A stretch of 24,568 nt of DNA from a virus. The translations under genes were made by a program, and so were the position numbers. Each line of letters begins with the position of its first letter. The stretch's first letter is position 1. The notes beneath the pieces are model-generated. The model saw only the letters and a program-made list of their open reading frames with translations. It ran no database searches and was not told the DNA's origin. The stretch spans positions 1 through 24,568 of the IMG/VR virus record IMGVR_UViG_3300027909_000063. One strand, given 5' to 3'. Positions 7,388 to 14,635 of the stretch are shown here, piece after piece.

Positions 7388-7941
7388 TGGGTAAAGCTGC
7401 GCGCCTCCGCGCCGTGAAGAAAGCCGCCGAGCTCAAGCTAGACCTCGGCTGCGGGAAGAATCCGGCAGAAGGTTTCACGGGAGTGGACGTACGCGACTTC
7501 GGGCAGCCGATCAAGGCCGACCTCGCGGACCTGCGCTGGCCATGGAAGGACAGCACGGTCACCGAGGCTCGTGCTTCGCACTTCGTGGAGCACTTGACCG
7601 CAGACCAGCGCATCCACTTCGTCAACGAACTCTACCGCGTGCTGATTCCTGGCGGGAAGTGCCTGGTTGTGACGCCGCACTGGGCCAGCACGAGGGCATA
7701 TGGGGACCTGACGCACCAATGGCCGCCGGTCTCGGAATTCTGGTGGTACTACCTCTCGAAGGACTGGCGGAAGGATAACGCCCCGCACAACGACGCCTAT
7801 ACGTGCGACTTCGAGGCGACGTGGGGGTATAGTCTCAATCCAGCGCTTCATTCGAGGAATCAGGAGTACCAGAGCTTCGCGCTCCAGAACTACAAGGAGG
7901 CCGCGTCAGACATGGTGTGCACCTTGGCGGCTCGCAAGTGA
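7387..7941 (+). CDS. Class I SAM-dependent methyltransferase
   Basis: The 184-residue protein should move a methyl group from S-adenosylmethionine to an unknown substrate. It has the Rossmann-type motif I LDLGCGKNP at 18-26, an acidic end of strand 2 at GVDVRDF (D34), a region SHFVEHL typical of Methyltransf_11-like enzymes, and a post-motif strand VLIPGGKCLVV. No target-recognition domain or DNA-methylase catalytic motif (DPPY or PCQ) is seen, so a restriction-type role is unlikely. It is short but complete for the family. ATG 7387 is coupled (TAATG). Together with the glycosyltransferase upstream it may decorate a glycan or a virion protein; small free-standing methyltransferases of this type are frequent in phages and their targets are mostly unknown. 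Confidence 0.82.
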   Translation: MGKAARLRAVKKAAELKLDLGCGKNPAEGFTGVDVRDFGQPIKADLADLRWPWKDSTVTEARASHFVEHLTADQRIHFVNELYRVLIPGGKCLVVTPHWASTRAYGDLTHQWPPVSEFWWYYLSKDWRKDNAPHNDAYTCDFEATWGYSLNPALHSRNQEYQSFALQNYKEAASDMVCTLAARK

Positions 7942-8042
7942 TTCTCTCCTTTCTGGTCGGAGCGTCACTGCTGGTCATCGGTGCTGTGCTGGGCGCTGGT
8001 GCGGCGCTGTGGTTCGTGCTGCGTTACGAGTCGGAAGAATGA
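7938..8042 (+). CDS. 34-residue single-pass membrane peptide
   Basis: The frame starts at GTG 7938, overlapping the methyltransferase stop (GTGA), and ends in the ATGA that starts the DUF1996 gene. Residues 2-29 form one continuous hydrophobic helix (ILSFLVGASLLVIGAVL, then GAGAALWFVL), followed by RYESEE, a short charged tail. This is a typical single membrane span. Both ends use the coupled-junction style of the window and it fills the gap exactly, which supports a real gene despite its size. It could be a small holin-like, spanin-like or regulatory peptide, but nothing in the sequence decides among these. Confidence 0.55.
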   Translation: MILSFLVGASLLVIGAVLGAGAALWFVLRYESEE

Positions 8043-8884
8043 GAGGTTCCTGGTTGAGAAAGCTCCTGTTGGTCCTGCTGTTTGCCCTGCCTGCTGAAGC
8101 GGCTGCGCCGGGGTGGATTGTGTCGTGTGCTTACTCGCACAGCCTTTCGGACGATCCCATCGTGTTTCCGAATCAGCCCGGCGCGAGCCATCTTCACGAC
8201 TTCGCCGGCAGCTTGGGCACTCGAGCGAACTCCACCGTCGATCAGATGAGAGCAGCGGGGACCACGTGCGCGATCGGGGGCGACACCTCGGGGTACTGGG
8301 TTCCGGCGCTCTACATCCACGGATCGCAGAGGCTGCGAGTGCTGCCCAAGGCGCAGGGAACGAAGAACGCGCTCTTCTACTACCGCCGCAAGGGTGCTCC
8401 GTCCGGGACGACGGTCAGAGCCTTCCCCGCGGGGCTCAAAATGGTGATCGGCAACGGCCACGCCCAGACGCCAGCCGAGAATCCGCTGCTTGGGACTCAG
8501 ATCACGTGGAAGTGCGGGCCGGGGTCCGGAACGGACACGCCGAGGCCTCCCGCGCAGTGCGGATCGGGCACGATGGTCCTGAGCATGACGTTTCCGAACT
8601 GCTGGAACGGTCGGGATCTGGACTCGCCGGACCACATCAGCCACATGCGCTATCCGAGCGGATCGAGGTGCCCGACGTCTCATCCCATCGTCCTTCCGAG
8701 GATCGAGTCATTCTGGCGCTACAACGTGGGGACTCAACCGATTGGGGAGGTGAACCTCGCGAGCGGGCCGGATTTCACCGCGCACGGGGATTTCATGGAC
8801 GCGTGGATTCCGACGGCGTTGCAGTCGCTCCTGAATCGCTGCATCAACGCCAACACGGATTGCGGCACGAATCCTCAGCCATGA
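8039..8884 (+). CDS. Secreted DUF1996-family protein
   Basis: The 281-residue protein has a clear signal peptide: basic RKLLLVLLFALPAEA at 7-21, with cleavage likely near 21-23 before APGW. The mature part carries hallmarks of DUF1996: DPIVFPNQPGASHLHDF at 39-55, TTC and GYWVPALY around 75-92, FPNCWNGRDLDS at 185-196, DHISHMRYP at 198-206, SHPIVLP at 214-220 and HGDFMDAW at 249-256. Eight cysteines are present, an even number that suits disulfides after export. Several conserved histidines (51, 53, 199, 202, 215, 249) could bind metal or act in catalysis, but the family has no known function that I can state. DUF1996 is best known from fungi and actinobacteria, so finding it in a phage head-gene operon is unusual. 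The start is the ATG of ATGA 8039. Confidence 0.8.
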   Translation: MRGSWLRKLLLVLLFALPAEAAAPGWIVSCAYSHSLSDDPIVFPNQPGASHLHDFAGSLGTRANSTVDQMRAAGTTCAIGGDTSGYWVPALYIHGSQRLRVLPKAQGTKNALFYYRRKGAPSGTTVRAFPAGLKMVIGNGHAQTPAENPLLGTQITWKCGPGSGTDTPRPPAQCGSGTMVLSMTFPNCWNGRDLDSPDHISHMRYPSGSRCPTSHPIVLPRIESFWRYNVGTQPIGEVNLASGPDFTAHGDFMDAWIPTALQSLLNRCINANTDCGTNPQP

Positions 8885-9072
8885 CTGCGAGTCTCAGTTT
8901 CCCGGTAAGGCCAGACATCGAGCGCAAGCAGCACCTTCTTGCTCTCCACGCGACGATGGTCGAGTACCTTCAAGCGAAGTCACGGGACGGAGACTGGCAT
9001 GGCGTTTCTGATGCGGCTTGCGACCTCCGGGAGATCGAGGCGGAACTCAGAGGGCTAAGGGCAGGGGACTGA
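8881..9072 (+). CDS. Small hypothetical protein before the portal
   Basis: The 63-residue protein starts in an ATGA overlap with the DUF1996 stop and ends in TGATG, the start of the portal gene. It is mainly helical and charged: IERKQHLLALHATMVEYLQAK followed by DWHGVSDAACDLREIEAELRG, which resembles a two-helix hairpin. No metal or membrane motif is visible. A long in-frame upstream extension is only the antipart of the DUF1996 gene read in another frame and is not used. Similar small helical proteins appear before portals in other uncultured podovirus-like genomes as I recall, with no known role. Confidence 0.6.
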   Translation: MTASLSFPVRPDIERKQHLLALHATMVEYLQAKSRDGDWHGVSDAACDLREIEAELRGLRAGD

Positions 9073-11318
9073 TGGCGAAGCGCGAAAAGGACATCGCCGA
9101 ACTAGCACTCAAGCGCTACAAGTACGTCTCGGACGCCTGGTCGAATCAAGGCCGCCGGGAACGGGATGACCTGCGCTTTCAGGACCCTGAGCAACAGTGG
9201 GACGACGCATCGAGGGCTGAGCGGAGAGGTGGAGTCGCGTCTGGGACGATCAGCAACGCGCGTCCCATGCTGTCGATCAGCAAGCTCAACCAGCCGTTTC
9301 AGCTGATCCGCAACCAGCAGAGGCAAGCGAGACTCGGAATCAACCTCCATCCGAAGAGCCCGGATGCGAGCCCGGAAACCGCGGAAATGATTCAGGGGTT
9401 GTATCGCTCGATCGAGCAGGAGAGCCGGGCGGATCAGGCGCGGGGATGGGCGTTCGCTCGTGCTGCTTGGGCTGGAAGGGGCTGGTACCGCATCAACACC
9501 GACTACGACGACGAGGGCGGCCACCCGTTCGACCAAGTCATCAGGATCGAGCGGATTCTCTATCAGGATTCGGTCTACATCGACCCCTCCGCCAAGCAGA
9601 CGGACTACTCGGATGCCGGTTACGCCTTCGTGGCGTCGTGGCTGCCCATCGAGCGGTTCAAGGCGCTCTACCCTGATGCCGAAGTGCCCGAGGACGAGGG
9701 GGATTTCGAGGCGATCAACGCGATAGCCCCGGATTGGATCAAGCAGGACGGCGATACATGGGCCGTGCGCGTCGCGGAGTACTGGTACAAGGAGTACGAG
9801 AAGCAGACCTTCGTTGAGATGCCGGAAGCCTACGTGCAGGCCGGGGGCGAAGCGGTTGAGATCGAGGAGGAGCTCCCGGAGGACCTTCCGCCGGAATTCA
9901 AGCCCACTAAGGACGCGCGACGCAGAAAACACCTTGTTCCGAAGGTCTGGCAGTGCCTTCTAGCGCCCGGTGGTGATCCGTTGCAGCACCTTGAGGGGCC
10001 GTCCGAGTGGATGGGGCAGTACATCCCGCTCGTTCCGGTGTTCGGTGAGGAACTTCAGCCGTTCGACTCCCAGCGCCGCTACGTGGGGATGGTGTATGCG
10101 AACAAGGACGCTCAGAGGGCCTACAACTACGCCGCGAGCACGCTGGTTGAGCGGATGGCGATGGAGCCCAAGGCTCCCTACATGCTCGACGCGAAGCAGG
10201 TTGAAGGTTACGAGAAGTGGTGGGACCAGGCGAACCGCCGGAACTTCCCGTACATCCTCTACAACCGCTTCATCAACGGGCAGGACTACGGCCAGCCGCA
10301 GCGCAGCGAAATCGACATGTCCGGCTCTTCGCTCGCCATCCTCGGCCTCCAGCAGTTCAACGAATTCCTCCAGTCCGGGACGTTTGCTTACGATCCGAGT
10401 CTAGGGAGACAGCAGCCCCAGCGGAGCGGAAAGGCCATCCAGGCCGAGCAACAGCAATTCGAGATCAGTTCTTCGGGCTACCTCTACAACCTCGCTGACG
10501 TGAGCATGAACCTCGAGGCGCGGATCGTCCTGGACCTGATGCCCAAGGTTTACGACCGCGCGGAGCGTGTGGTGTCGATCCTTGACGAAGAGGATCAGTC
10601 CCAGATGGTCATGCTCAACGCTCCCTTCGTTGAGGGCGAGGACGGAATGCCGGTCCCGATGAACGGCGGCGCCCCGCAGCAGGACGCGAAGCTCTTCGAT
10701 CTGAGCAAGGGCGTCTACTCGGTCTCGATCACCGTTGGGAAGTCCTTCCAGACGCTCAGGCAGGAGGGCTCGGAGGTTATCGGGGAAATCATCACCGCGC
10801 GGCCGGAACTGCTTCCGATCATCGGACCGCTGTACTTCGGGATGCAGGACTTCCCGGGGGCCAAGGAGATCAAGGATCTCCTCGTGAAGATGCGCGCGGC
10901 TCAGTATCCGATGCTGGCTGACGAAAACAAGATGAGCCCGGAGCAGATGCAGGCCCAGATGATGCAGCTTCAGCAGCAGAATCAGGAACTGCAGATGCAG
11001 CTCCAGCAAGCGGGCCAGATGATCCAGACGAAGCAGATCGAGTCGCAGGGGCAGCTCCAGAAGGCCCAGTTGGATGGCGAGACGAAGATCGCCACGGCGA
11101 AGATCGACCAGGAGACGAAGCTGTTGATCGCGGAGCTCGAGGCCAGGCAGGCGAAACTGGAGGCGATCGTCGCGAGCGCTCAGAAGCGGGAGGAGATCCA
11201 GCTTCAGACGGAAGGCAAGATCGCTGAGAAGGCGGCGGATGTCGTGTTGCAGCCTCCGGACCTGACCTATCGGAAGTCTCAGGATCAGCCGTTGCCGAAG
11301 GGTGATAAGAGGTTCTGA
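9072..11318 (+). CDS. Portal protein, P22-like
   Basis: The 748-residue product should form the dodecameric ring at one vertex of the head, through which DNA enters and leaves and to which the terminase and gp4-like adaptor bind. Its length is close to P22 gp1 (725). The N-terminal region (about 10-60) holds KRYKYVSDAWSNQGRRERDD, then DLRFQDPEQQWDD, in the style of P22-type portals. A middle segment contains the repeated aromatic-rich stretches YQDSVYIDPSAKQTDYSDA and GWYRINTDYDDEGG. Residues about 620-715 form a long Gln-rich coiled coil, which would fit the helical barrel that P22 portals extend into the head. It starts in TGATG with the preceding stop and ends in TGATG with the next gene. 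The sequence is too distant to use the P22 gene name. Confidence 0.9.
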   Translation: MAKREKDIAELALKRYKYVSDAWSNQGRRERDDLRFQDPEQQWDDASRAERRGGVASGTISNARPMLSISKLNQPFQLIRNQQRQARLGINLHPKSPDASPETAEMIQGLYRSIEQESRADQARGWAFARAAWAGRGWYRINTDYDDEGGHPFDQVIRIERILYQDSVYIDPSAKQTDYSDAGYAFVASWLPIERFKALYPDAEVPEDEGDFEAINAIAPDWIKQDGDTWAVRVAEYWYKEYEKQTFVEMPEAYVQAGGEAVEIEEELPEDLPPEFKPTKDARRRKHLVPKVWQCLLAPGGDPLQHLEGPSEWMGQYIPLVPVFGEELQPFDSQRRYVGMVYANKDAQRAYNYAASTLVERMAMEPKAPYMLDAKQVEGYEKWWDQANRRNFPYILYNRFINGQDYGQPQRSEIDMSGSSLAILGLQQFNEFLQSGTFAYDPSLGRQQPQRSGKAIQAEQQQFEISSSGYLYNLADVSMNLEARIVLDLMPKVYDRAERVVSILDEEDQSQMVMLNAPFVEGEDGMPVPMNGGAPQQDAKLFDLSKGVYSVSITVGKSFQTLRQEGSEVIGEIITARPELLPIIGPLYFGMQDFPGAKEIKDLLVKMRAAQYPMLADENKMSPEQMQAQMMQLQQQNQELQMQLQQAGQMIQTKQIESQGQLQKAQLDGETKIATAKIDQETKLLIAELEARQAKLEAIVASAQKREEIQLQTEGKIAEKAADVVLQPPDLTYRKSQDQPLPKGDKRF

Positions 11319-11542
11319 TGAGCCAAGTGTTCGGAACCCTCAAGAGCGAGCGGCGCCGCCGGGCCGTAAAGGAGCAGGAGGACATCAACCTCACGGCGCT
11401 GAATAACGAGTTCATCACTCGTGAGCGCGTTGGAAAGCTGGAACTGCGCGCCATGGGCCTGGAGCAGTCCCGGGACAAGGTGCTGCTCCTGCTGTCGCGT
11501 GGTTTCTTCGGTCGTCTCAAGTGGATGCTTCTAGGCCGTTGA
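11318..11542 (+). CDS. Small basic hypothetical protein after the portal
   Basis: The 74-residue protein starts at the ATG of the TGATG portal junction. It is basic and helical, with KSERRRRAVKEQED near the start and an amphipathic, positively charged C-terminus (LLLLSRGFFGRLKWMLLGR). Its stop overlaps a candidate promoter -35 element. No family is recognised. Position between portal and scaffold suggests a head-assembly accessory role, and the C-terminal helix could bind a membrane or a partner protein, but neither is shown. Confidence 0.55.
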   Translation: MSQVFGTLKSERRRRAVKEQEDINLTALNNEFITRERVGKLELRAMGLEQSRDKVLLLLSRGFFGRLKWMLLGR

Positions 11543-11566
11543 CTTTTCAAGGCGTAAGCGGATAAT
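11539..11566 (+). promoter_or_regulatory. Candidate sigma70-type promoter before the scaffold gene
   Basis: TTGACT (11539-11544) and GATAAT (11561-11566) each match the bacterial -35 and -10 consensus at five of six bases, with a 16-base spacer. They lie in one of the few real gaps in the gene chain. A start about seven bases further on would leave only a few bases before ATG 11578, so the scaffold message would be almost leaderless and lose its Shine-Dalgarno (GGGGGA, 11568-11573). This weakens the call; coat expression could still benefit. Confidence 0.3.
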
Positions 11567-11577
11567 CGGGGGACAAG

Positions 11578-12729
11578 ATGGCCGAAGGGCCTGCCACAAT
11601 CGAATCAGACGGCTACACGATCACTTCCACGCACGAAACTGCGGAGGAGATGGTCAAGACGTTCGAGGAGCGGGCGAAGGAGCCGGATCGCTCTCCGCGC
11701 GTCATCAAGCCCATCCCGGACAAGCCGAAGGCGGAAGCTAAGGCGGAAAAGGAGCCCGATGTCTCGCAAGCTGCGTCGGTCCTCGGCAAGAAAGGCGGCG
11801 CGGCGGCCGCGGAGGCTCGTCATCAACGTTCCCGTGACGAATCCACCGCCGGGGATGTTCGTACCGACTCCGGAGCGGATGCTGGATCGGCGGGTGACGC
11901 TGGAGCGGCTGACGAAGGAGAGGACGCTGTTGCAGGCGCAACTCCAGAGGGCGAAAAGCCTCTAGGCAAGCCCCGCGACGACCCGCGCGCGCGGATGCTC
12001 CAAGCGACGCGCCAAGCTGCCGAGCTCAAGCGCCAGCTAGCGGAGCGCGACGCGGAACTCAACCGGCTGCGGTACGAACGTCAGGCCCGCACGGAGCCAC
12101 AACAGCAGGAGCAGGATCAGAAGGCCCAGCGGATCAAGGAAAAGCTTCCCTTCAAGCCCGAGGACTTTCCCGAGTACGAGGATTACCTCGACGCGCGTGA
12201 TGAATGGCGCGAGCAGCAATGGGAAGCCAAGAAGCAGGCTGAGCAGGAGGTCAACTCCTACGCGTCCATGCTCGACCGCACCGTGGTGACATTCCGGGAC
12301 CGGATCGAAAAGCATTTCGGCGCGGAGTACGAGAGCAAGGTGTCCGAGGAGGTTCGGAGCCTTCGCCCGTCATTCACGCTGGTCAACGGCGAGCTACTCT
12401 CTCCAGAGAACGTGATCGCCGACGAAATCGTCTCATCCGAGCAGGCTCCGTTACTGCTCGCGCACTTTTCAGAGCATCCTGAAGACCTTCAGCGGCTCGC
12501 TACGCTGCCCTCCCCCCAAGCCGTCGGGAGAGAAATGGCGAAAATCGAAGCTCGTCTCGAGGCTGCCCCAACTGTCAAACCAGCCTCCCGGCCAGCGATC
12601 AGTCAGGCGAAGCCGCCGGTTCGGACAGTGACCGGATCGCCTCAATCCGCCGACGACGAAATCAGCGAAGACATGAGCTATGACGAGCACGTCAGGGTCA
12701 TGAACGCCAAGGAGCGTCGAAAGCGGTAA
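11578..12729 (+). CDS. Scaffolding protein candidate
   Basis: The 383-residue product is placed between portal and coat genes, the usual place of the head scaffold, and has no cysteine. It has a charged N-terminus, an acidic low-complexity linker (about residues 80-130) rich in Asp, Ala, Gly and Glu, a coiled-coil segment with ATRQAAELKRQLAERDAELN (about 145-180), further helices and a basic end (NAKERRKR). P22-type scaffolds are long, helical and bind coat with a basic C-terminal helix, so the match is in layout, not in sequence identity. Shine-Dalgarno GGGGGA is four bases before the ATG. The linker region also carries an overlapping frame (11759-11965) with stronger coding signal than the scaffold frame itself. 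Confidence 0.7.
   Translation: MAEGPATIESDGYTITSTHETAEEMVKTFEERAKEPDRSPRVIKPIPDKPKAEAKAEKEPDVSQAASVLGKKGGAAAAEARHQRSRDESTAGDVRTDSGADAGSAGDAGAADEGEDAVAGATPEGEKPLGKPRDDPRARMLQATRQAAELKRQLAERDAELNRLRYERQARTEPQQQEQDQKAQRIKEKLPFKPEDFPEYEDYLDARDEWREQQWEAKKQAEQEVNSYASMLDRTVVTFRDRIEKHFGAEYESKVSEEVRSLRPSFTLVNGELLSPENVIADEIVSSEQAPLLLAHFSEHPEDLQRLATLPSPQAVGREMAKIEARLEAAPTVKPASRPAISQAKPPVRTVTGSPQSADDEISEDMSYDEHVRVMNAKERRKR
11759..11965 (+). CDS. Probable overprinted gene inside the scaffold gene
   Basis: A second frame, shifted by one base, runs for 68 residues within the scaffold gene from ATG 11759 to TAG 11963-11965, with AAGGAG four bases before the ATG. It encodes a basic N-terminus (RKLRRSSARKAARRPRR), a short Pro-rich linker and a helical end (DRRVTLERLTKERTLLQAQL). 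By hand count, between 11822 and 11962 this frame has G or C in the third codon position in 39 of 47 codons, while the scaffold frame has 23 of 50 over the same bases; elsewhere the scaffold frame follows the high-GC3 bias of the genome. It stops just where the scaffold frame resumes normal coding. The opposite reading, a neutral coincidence over a low-complexity linker, remains possible. Confidence 0.5.
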   Translation: MSRKLRRSSARKAARRPRRLVINVPVTNPPPGMFVPTPERMLDRRVTLERLTKERTLLQAQLQRAKSL

Positions 12730-12745
12730 ACGGGCGCAAGCCCGT
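12730..12745 (+). promoter_or_regulatory. GNRA hairpin just upstream of the coat gene
   Basis: ACGGGC-GCAA-GCCCGT forms a perfect 6-bp stem with a GCAA tetraloop, a stable GNRA loop. It begins at the scaffold stop and ends immediately before AGGGG, the coat Shine-Dalgarno. No T-run follows, so it is not a terminator. It could protect the 5' end of a processed coat message or keep the ribosome site open. The role is inferred. Confidence 0.5.
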
Positions 12746-12756
12746 AGGGGCAGTAA

Positions 12757-13983
12757 ATGGCGAATACGCTGTTGACCCCCTCCTGGACCTTGAAAGAGGT
12801 CGGGAGGAACTATGAGAACTCGCTGAAGTTCATCGCCAACGTGGAAAGGAAGTACTCTTCGGAGTACGTCCAGGCAGGAGCGAAGGTCGGCAACACGATC
12901 AACTATCGTCTCCCGCAGCGTTGGCAAGTGAGCGACGGCCAGGCTCTCGACGTTCAGAACATCCTCGATCAGACGGTTCCGATCAGCTTGACGAACCAAA
13001 AGCACGTGGACATGGCGTGGTCCGCGTGGCAGGAGACGACCGAAGTCGAGGACGTGCAGGAGCGCTACATCAAGACGGCGTCCGACGCTCTGGCCTCCGT
13101 CGTGGATGGTCTCGCGTTCAACAACGTCTTCCGTGACGTCTGGAACGAGATCGGAACCCTCGGCACAACTCCGTCCACCACCCTCTTGTACCTCCAGGGC
13201 AACCGGAAGCTGACTGACATGTCATCCCCGCGTCCTGGGCGCGTCGCGGTCCTCGATCCCGAGGCCGCGGCCGTCATCGCCAACAGCACGACCACCCTGT
13301 TCAACCCGCAGGCCATCATCTCGGAGAACTACCGCGACGGCATGTTGGGTCGGGGACAACTCGGAATCGGCGAATGGTACGAGGATCAGAACCGTCCGGG
13401 CTTCCTGTCCGGCGAGGCAACGACGGCGAGCACCCCGCTCGTCAACGGCGCTTCGCAGACGGGCTCGAGCCTGATCACCGATGGTTGGGGCACCGCAAAC
13501 CTCAAGCGCGGCGACATCTTCACGGCGGGCGGGGTTTTCTCCGTCAACCGGCTGAGCTACATCTCGACTGCGCGTCTACAGCAGTTTGTCCTGACCGCGG
13601 ACGTTTCCGCCGCGGCCGGCGCTGCGACGCTCAGCATTTCGCCGCCGATCATCACGAGCGGACCTCTTCAGACGGTGACCGCCTCCCCGGCGGACAACGC
13701 GGTTGTCACTTACTGGTCGATGGCTCCCGGCGGCACGTTCGCCGCGACCGCTTCCCCGACGGGCATGATCTTCCATCCGGAGGCTTTCGCCTTCGTGACG
13801 GCGGATCTTGCGATGCCGGGTGGCGGCGCGAAGGCGTCTCGCATCCAGAGCAAGGCTCGCGGGGTTGCACTCCGCATGGCCGAGCAGTGGGATGTGCAGA
13901 GCGACCAGAACATCACCCGCATCGACACGATCGTCGGTGCTGCCACTCTCCGTGCTGAGTGGGCCTGCCGAGTGCAGGGTTAG
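12757..13983 (+). CDS. Major capsid (coat) protein, P22 gp5-like
   Basis: The 408-residue product is close to the P22 coat (430) and should fold as an HK97-type shell subunit with an inserted beta domain. N-terminal SWTLKEVGRNYENSLKFI, then VERKYSSEYVQAGAKVGNTI and GQALDVQNILDQTVPISL, resemble P22-type coats. Residues about 215-320 form a Thr/Ser/Ala-rich beta stretch corresponding in position to the P22 I-domain, followed by the return to the core at PTGMIFHPEAFAFVTADLAMP and a C-terminal RIDTIVGAATLRAEWACRV. AGGGG lies six bases before the ATG, behind the GNRA hairpin. It is the most abundant virion protein and should be expressed from a message ending at 14665. Confidence 0.9.
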   Translation: MANTLLTPSWTLKEVGRNYENSLKFIANVERKYSSEYVQAGAKVGNTINYRLPQRWQVSDGQALDVQNILDQTVPISLTNQKHVDMAWSAWQETTEVEDVQERYIKTASDALASVVDGLAFNNVFRDVWNEIGTLGTTPSTTLLYLQGNRKLTDMSSPRPGRVAVLDPEAAAVIANSTTTLFNPQAIISENYRDGMLGRGQLGIGEWYEDQNRPGFLSGEATTASTPLVNGASQTGSSLITDGWGTANLKRGDIFTAGGVFSVNRLSYISTARLQQFVLTADVSAAAGAATLSISPPIITSGPLQTVTASPADNAVVTYWSMAPGGTFAATASPTGMIFHPEAFAFVTADLAMPGGGAKASRIQSKARGVALRMAEQWDVQSDQNITRIDTIVGAATLRAEWACRVQG

Positions 13984-13992
13984 GAGGCTCCC

Positions 13993-14628
13993 TTGGCGCT
14001 TACTAGAACCACTTTGGCTTCGGCCTTCGCAATCGGTGATGCCCAGATCGTTGTGGCTTCGGCCACGGGCTTCGCCGCCGGTCGCATCGTCCGTATCGAC
14101 GACGAGTTCTTCGTCGTGCAGTCCAACTATTCCTCGGGTGTCACCATCCCGGTTCGTGCGGGGCAGTTGGCTACGCAGAGCACGGCTCACGTCGCCTCGG
14201 CAGGTGTGGTCGTCGGTACGGCTGCGGACGACTGGGACAGCCCCGGCTCCAACGTGCGCTCGAACAGCCCGCTTTCGGGCCGAGCGCGGCGCACGGTGTC
14301 CATCACCACGACTCCCTCCACCTTGACGCTACCCACGGCGGGATCGGATACCACCGTGATCCTCAACGGTACCGGCGCCATCGCGTTGACGGTTCCGGTT
14401 CCGACGACGGACATGGACGGCGACACCATCATGTTTACGAACAACGGTGCGGTCGCCCATACGCTTACGTTCACGGGCGGCCTCGGCGGTGTCGGTGCCA
14501 CGGCGGATGTGGTCACTTTCAAGGCCGATCAGAAGCAAGCCGTCCTCGTCGTGGCCTGTAACGCAACTTGGAACCTCGTCGGCGTGGTCGGTGGCGCGGC
14601 GACGGTTGCGGGCGCGGGTCTGGCGTAA
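13993..14628 (+). CDS. Head decoration-like beta-rich protein
   Basis: This 211-residue protein starts at TTG 13993 with an exact AGGAGG five bases upstream; no better ATG follows in frame near the start. Two parts are visible: residues 1-75 with strands such as DAQIVVASATGFAAGRIVRI and IDDEFFVVQSN, and about 95-205 with TPSTLTLPTAGSDTTVIL, DGDTIMFTNNGAVAHTLTF and QKQAVLVVACNATWNLVGV. The first part is frequent in proteins that lie after coat genes in uncultured P22-like phages as I recall. It is the last gene before the intrinsic terminator at 14636-14665, so it is made in the same unit as the coat and is probably abundant. A decoration or head-surface role is inferred. Confidence 0.65.
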   Translation: MALTRTTLASAFAIGDAQIVVASATGFAAGRIVRIDDEFFVVQSNYSSGVTIPVRAGQLATQSTAHVASAGVVVGTAADDWDSPGSNVRSNSPLSGRARRTVSITTTPSTLTLPTAGSDTTVILNGTGAIALTVPVPTTDMDGDTIMFTNNGAVAHTLTFTGGLGGVGATADVVTFKADQKQAVLVVACNATWNLVGVVGGAATVAGAGLA

Positions 14629-14635
14629 GTTCCTG

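Noticed and set aside
7387-7941. Methyltransferase as part of a restriction-modification system
   Set aside because: It lacks DNA methylase catalytic motifs and a target-recognition region, and no restriction enzyme partner is adjacent.
8113-8880. Long + frame antecedent to the small gene at 8881, opposite in phase to the DUF1996 gene
   Set aside because: It is out of frame with a gene that has clear family motifs and a signal peptide; only the part from ATG 8881 has coupling and helical protein character.
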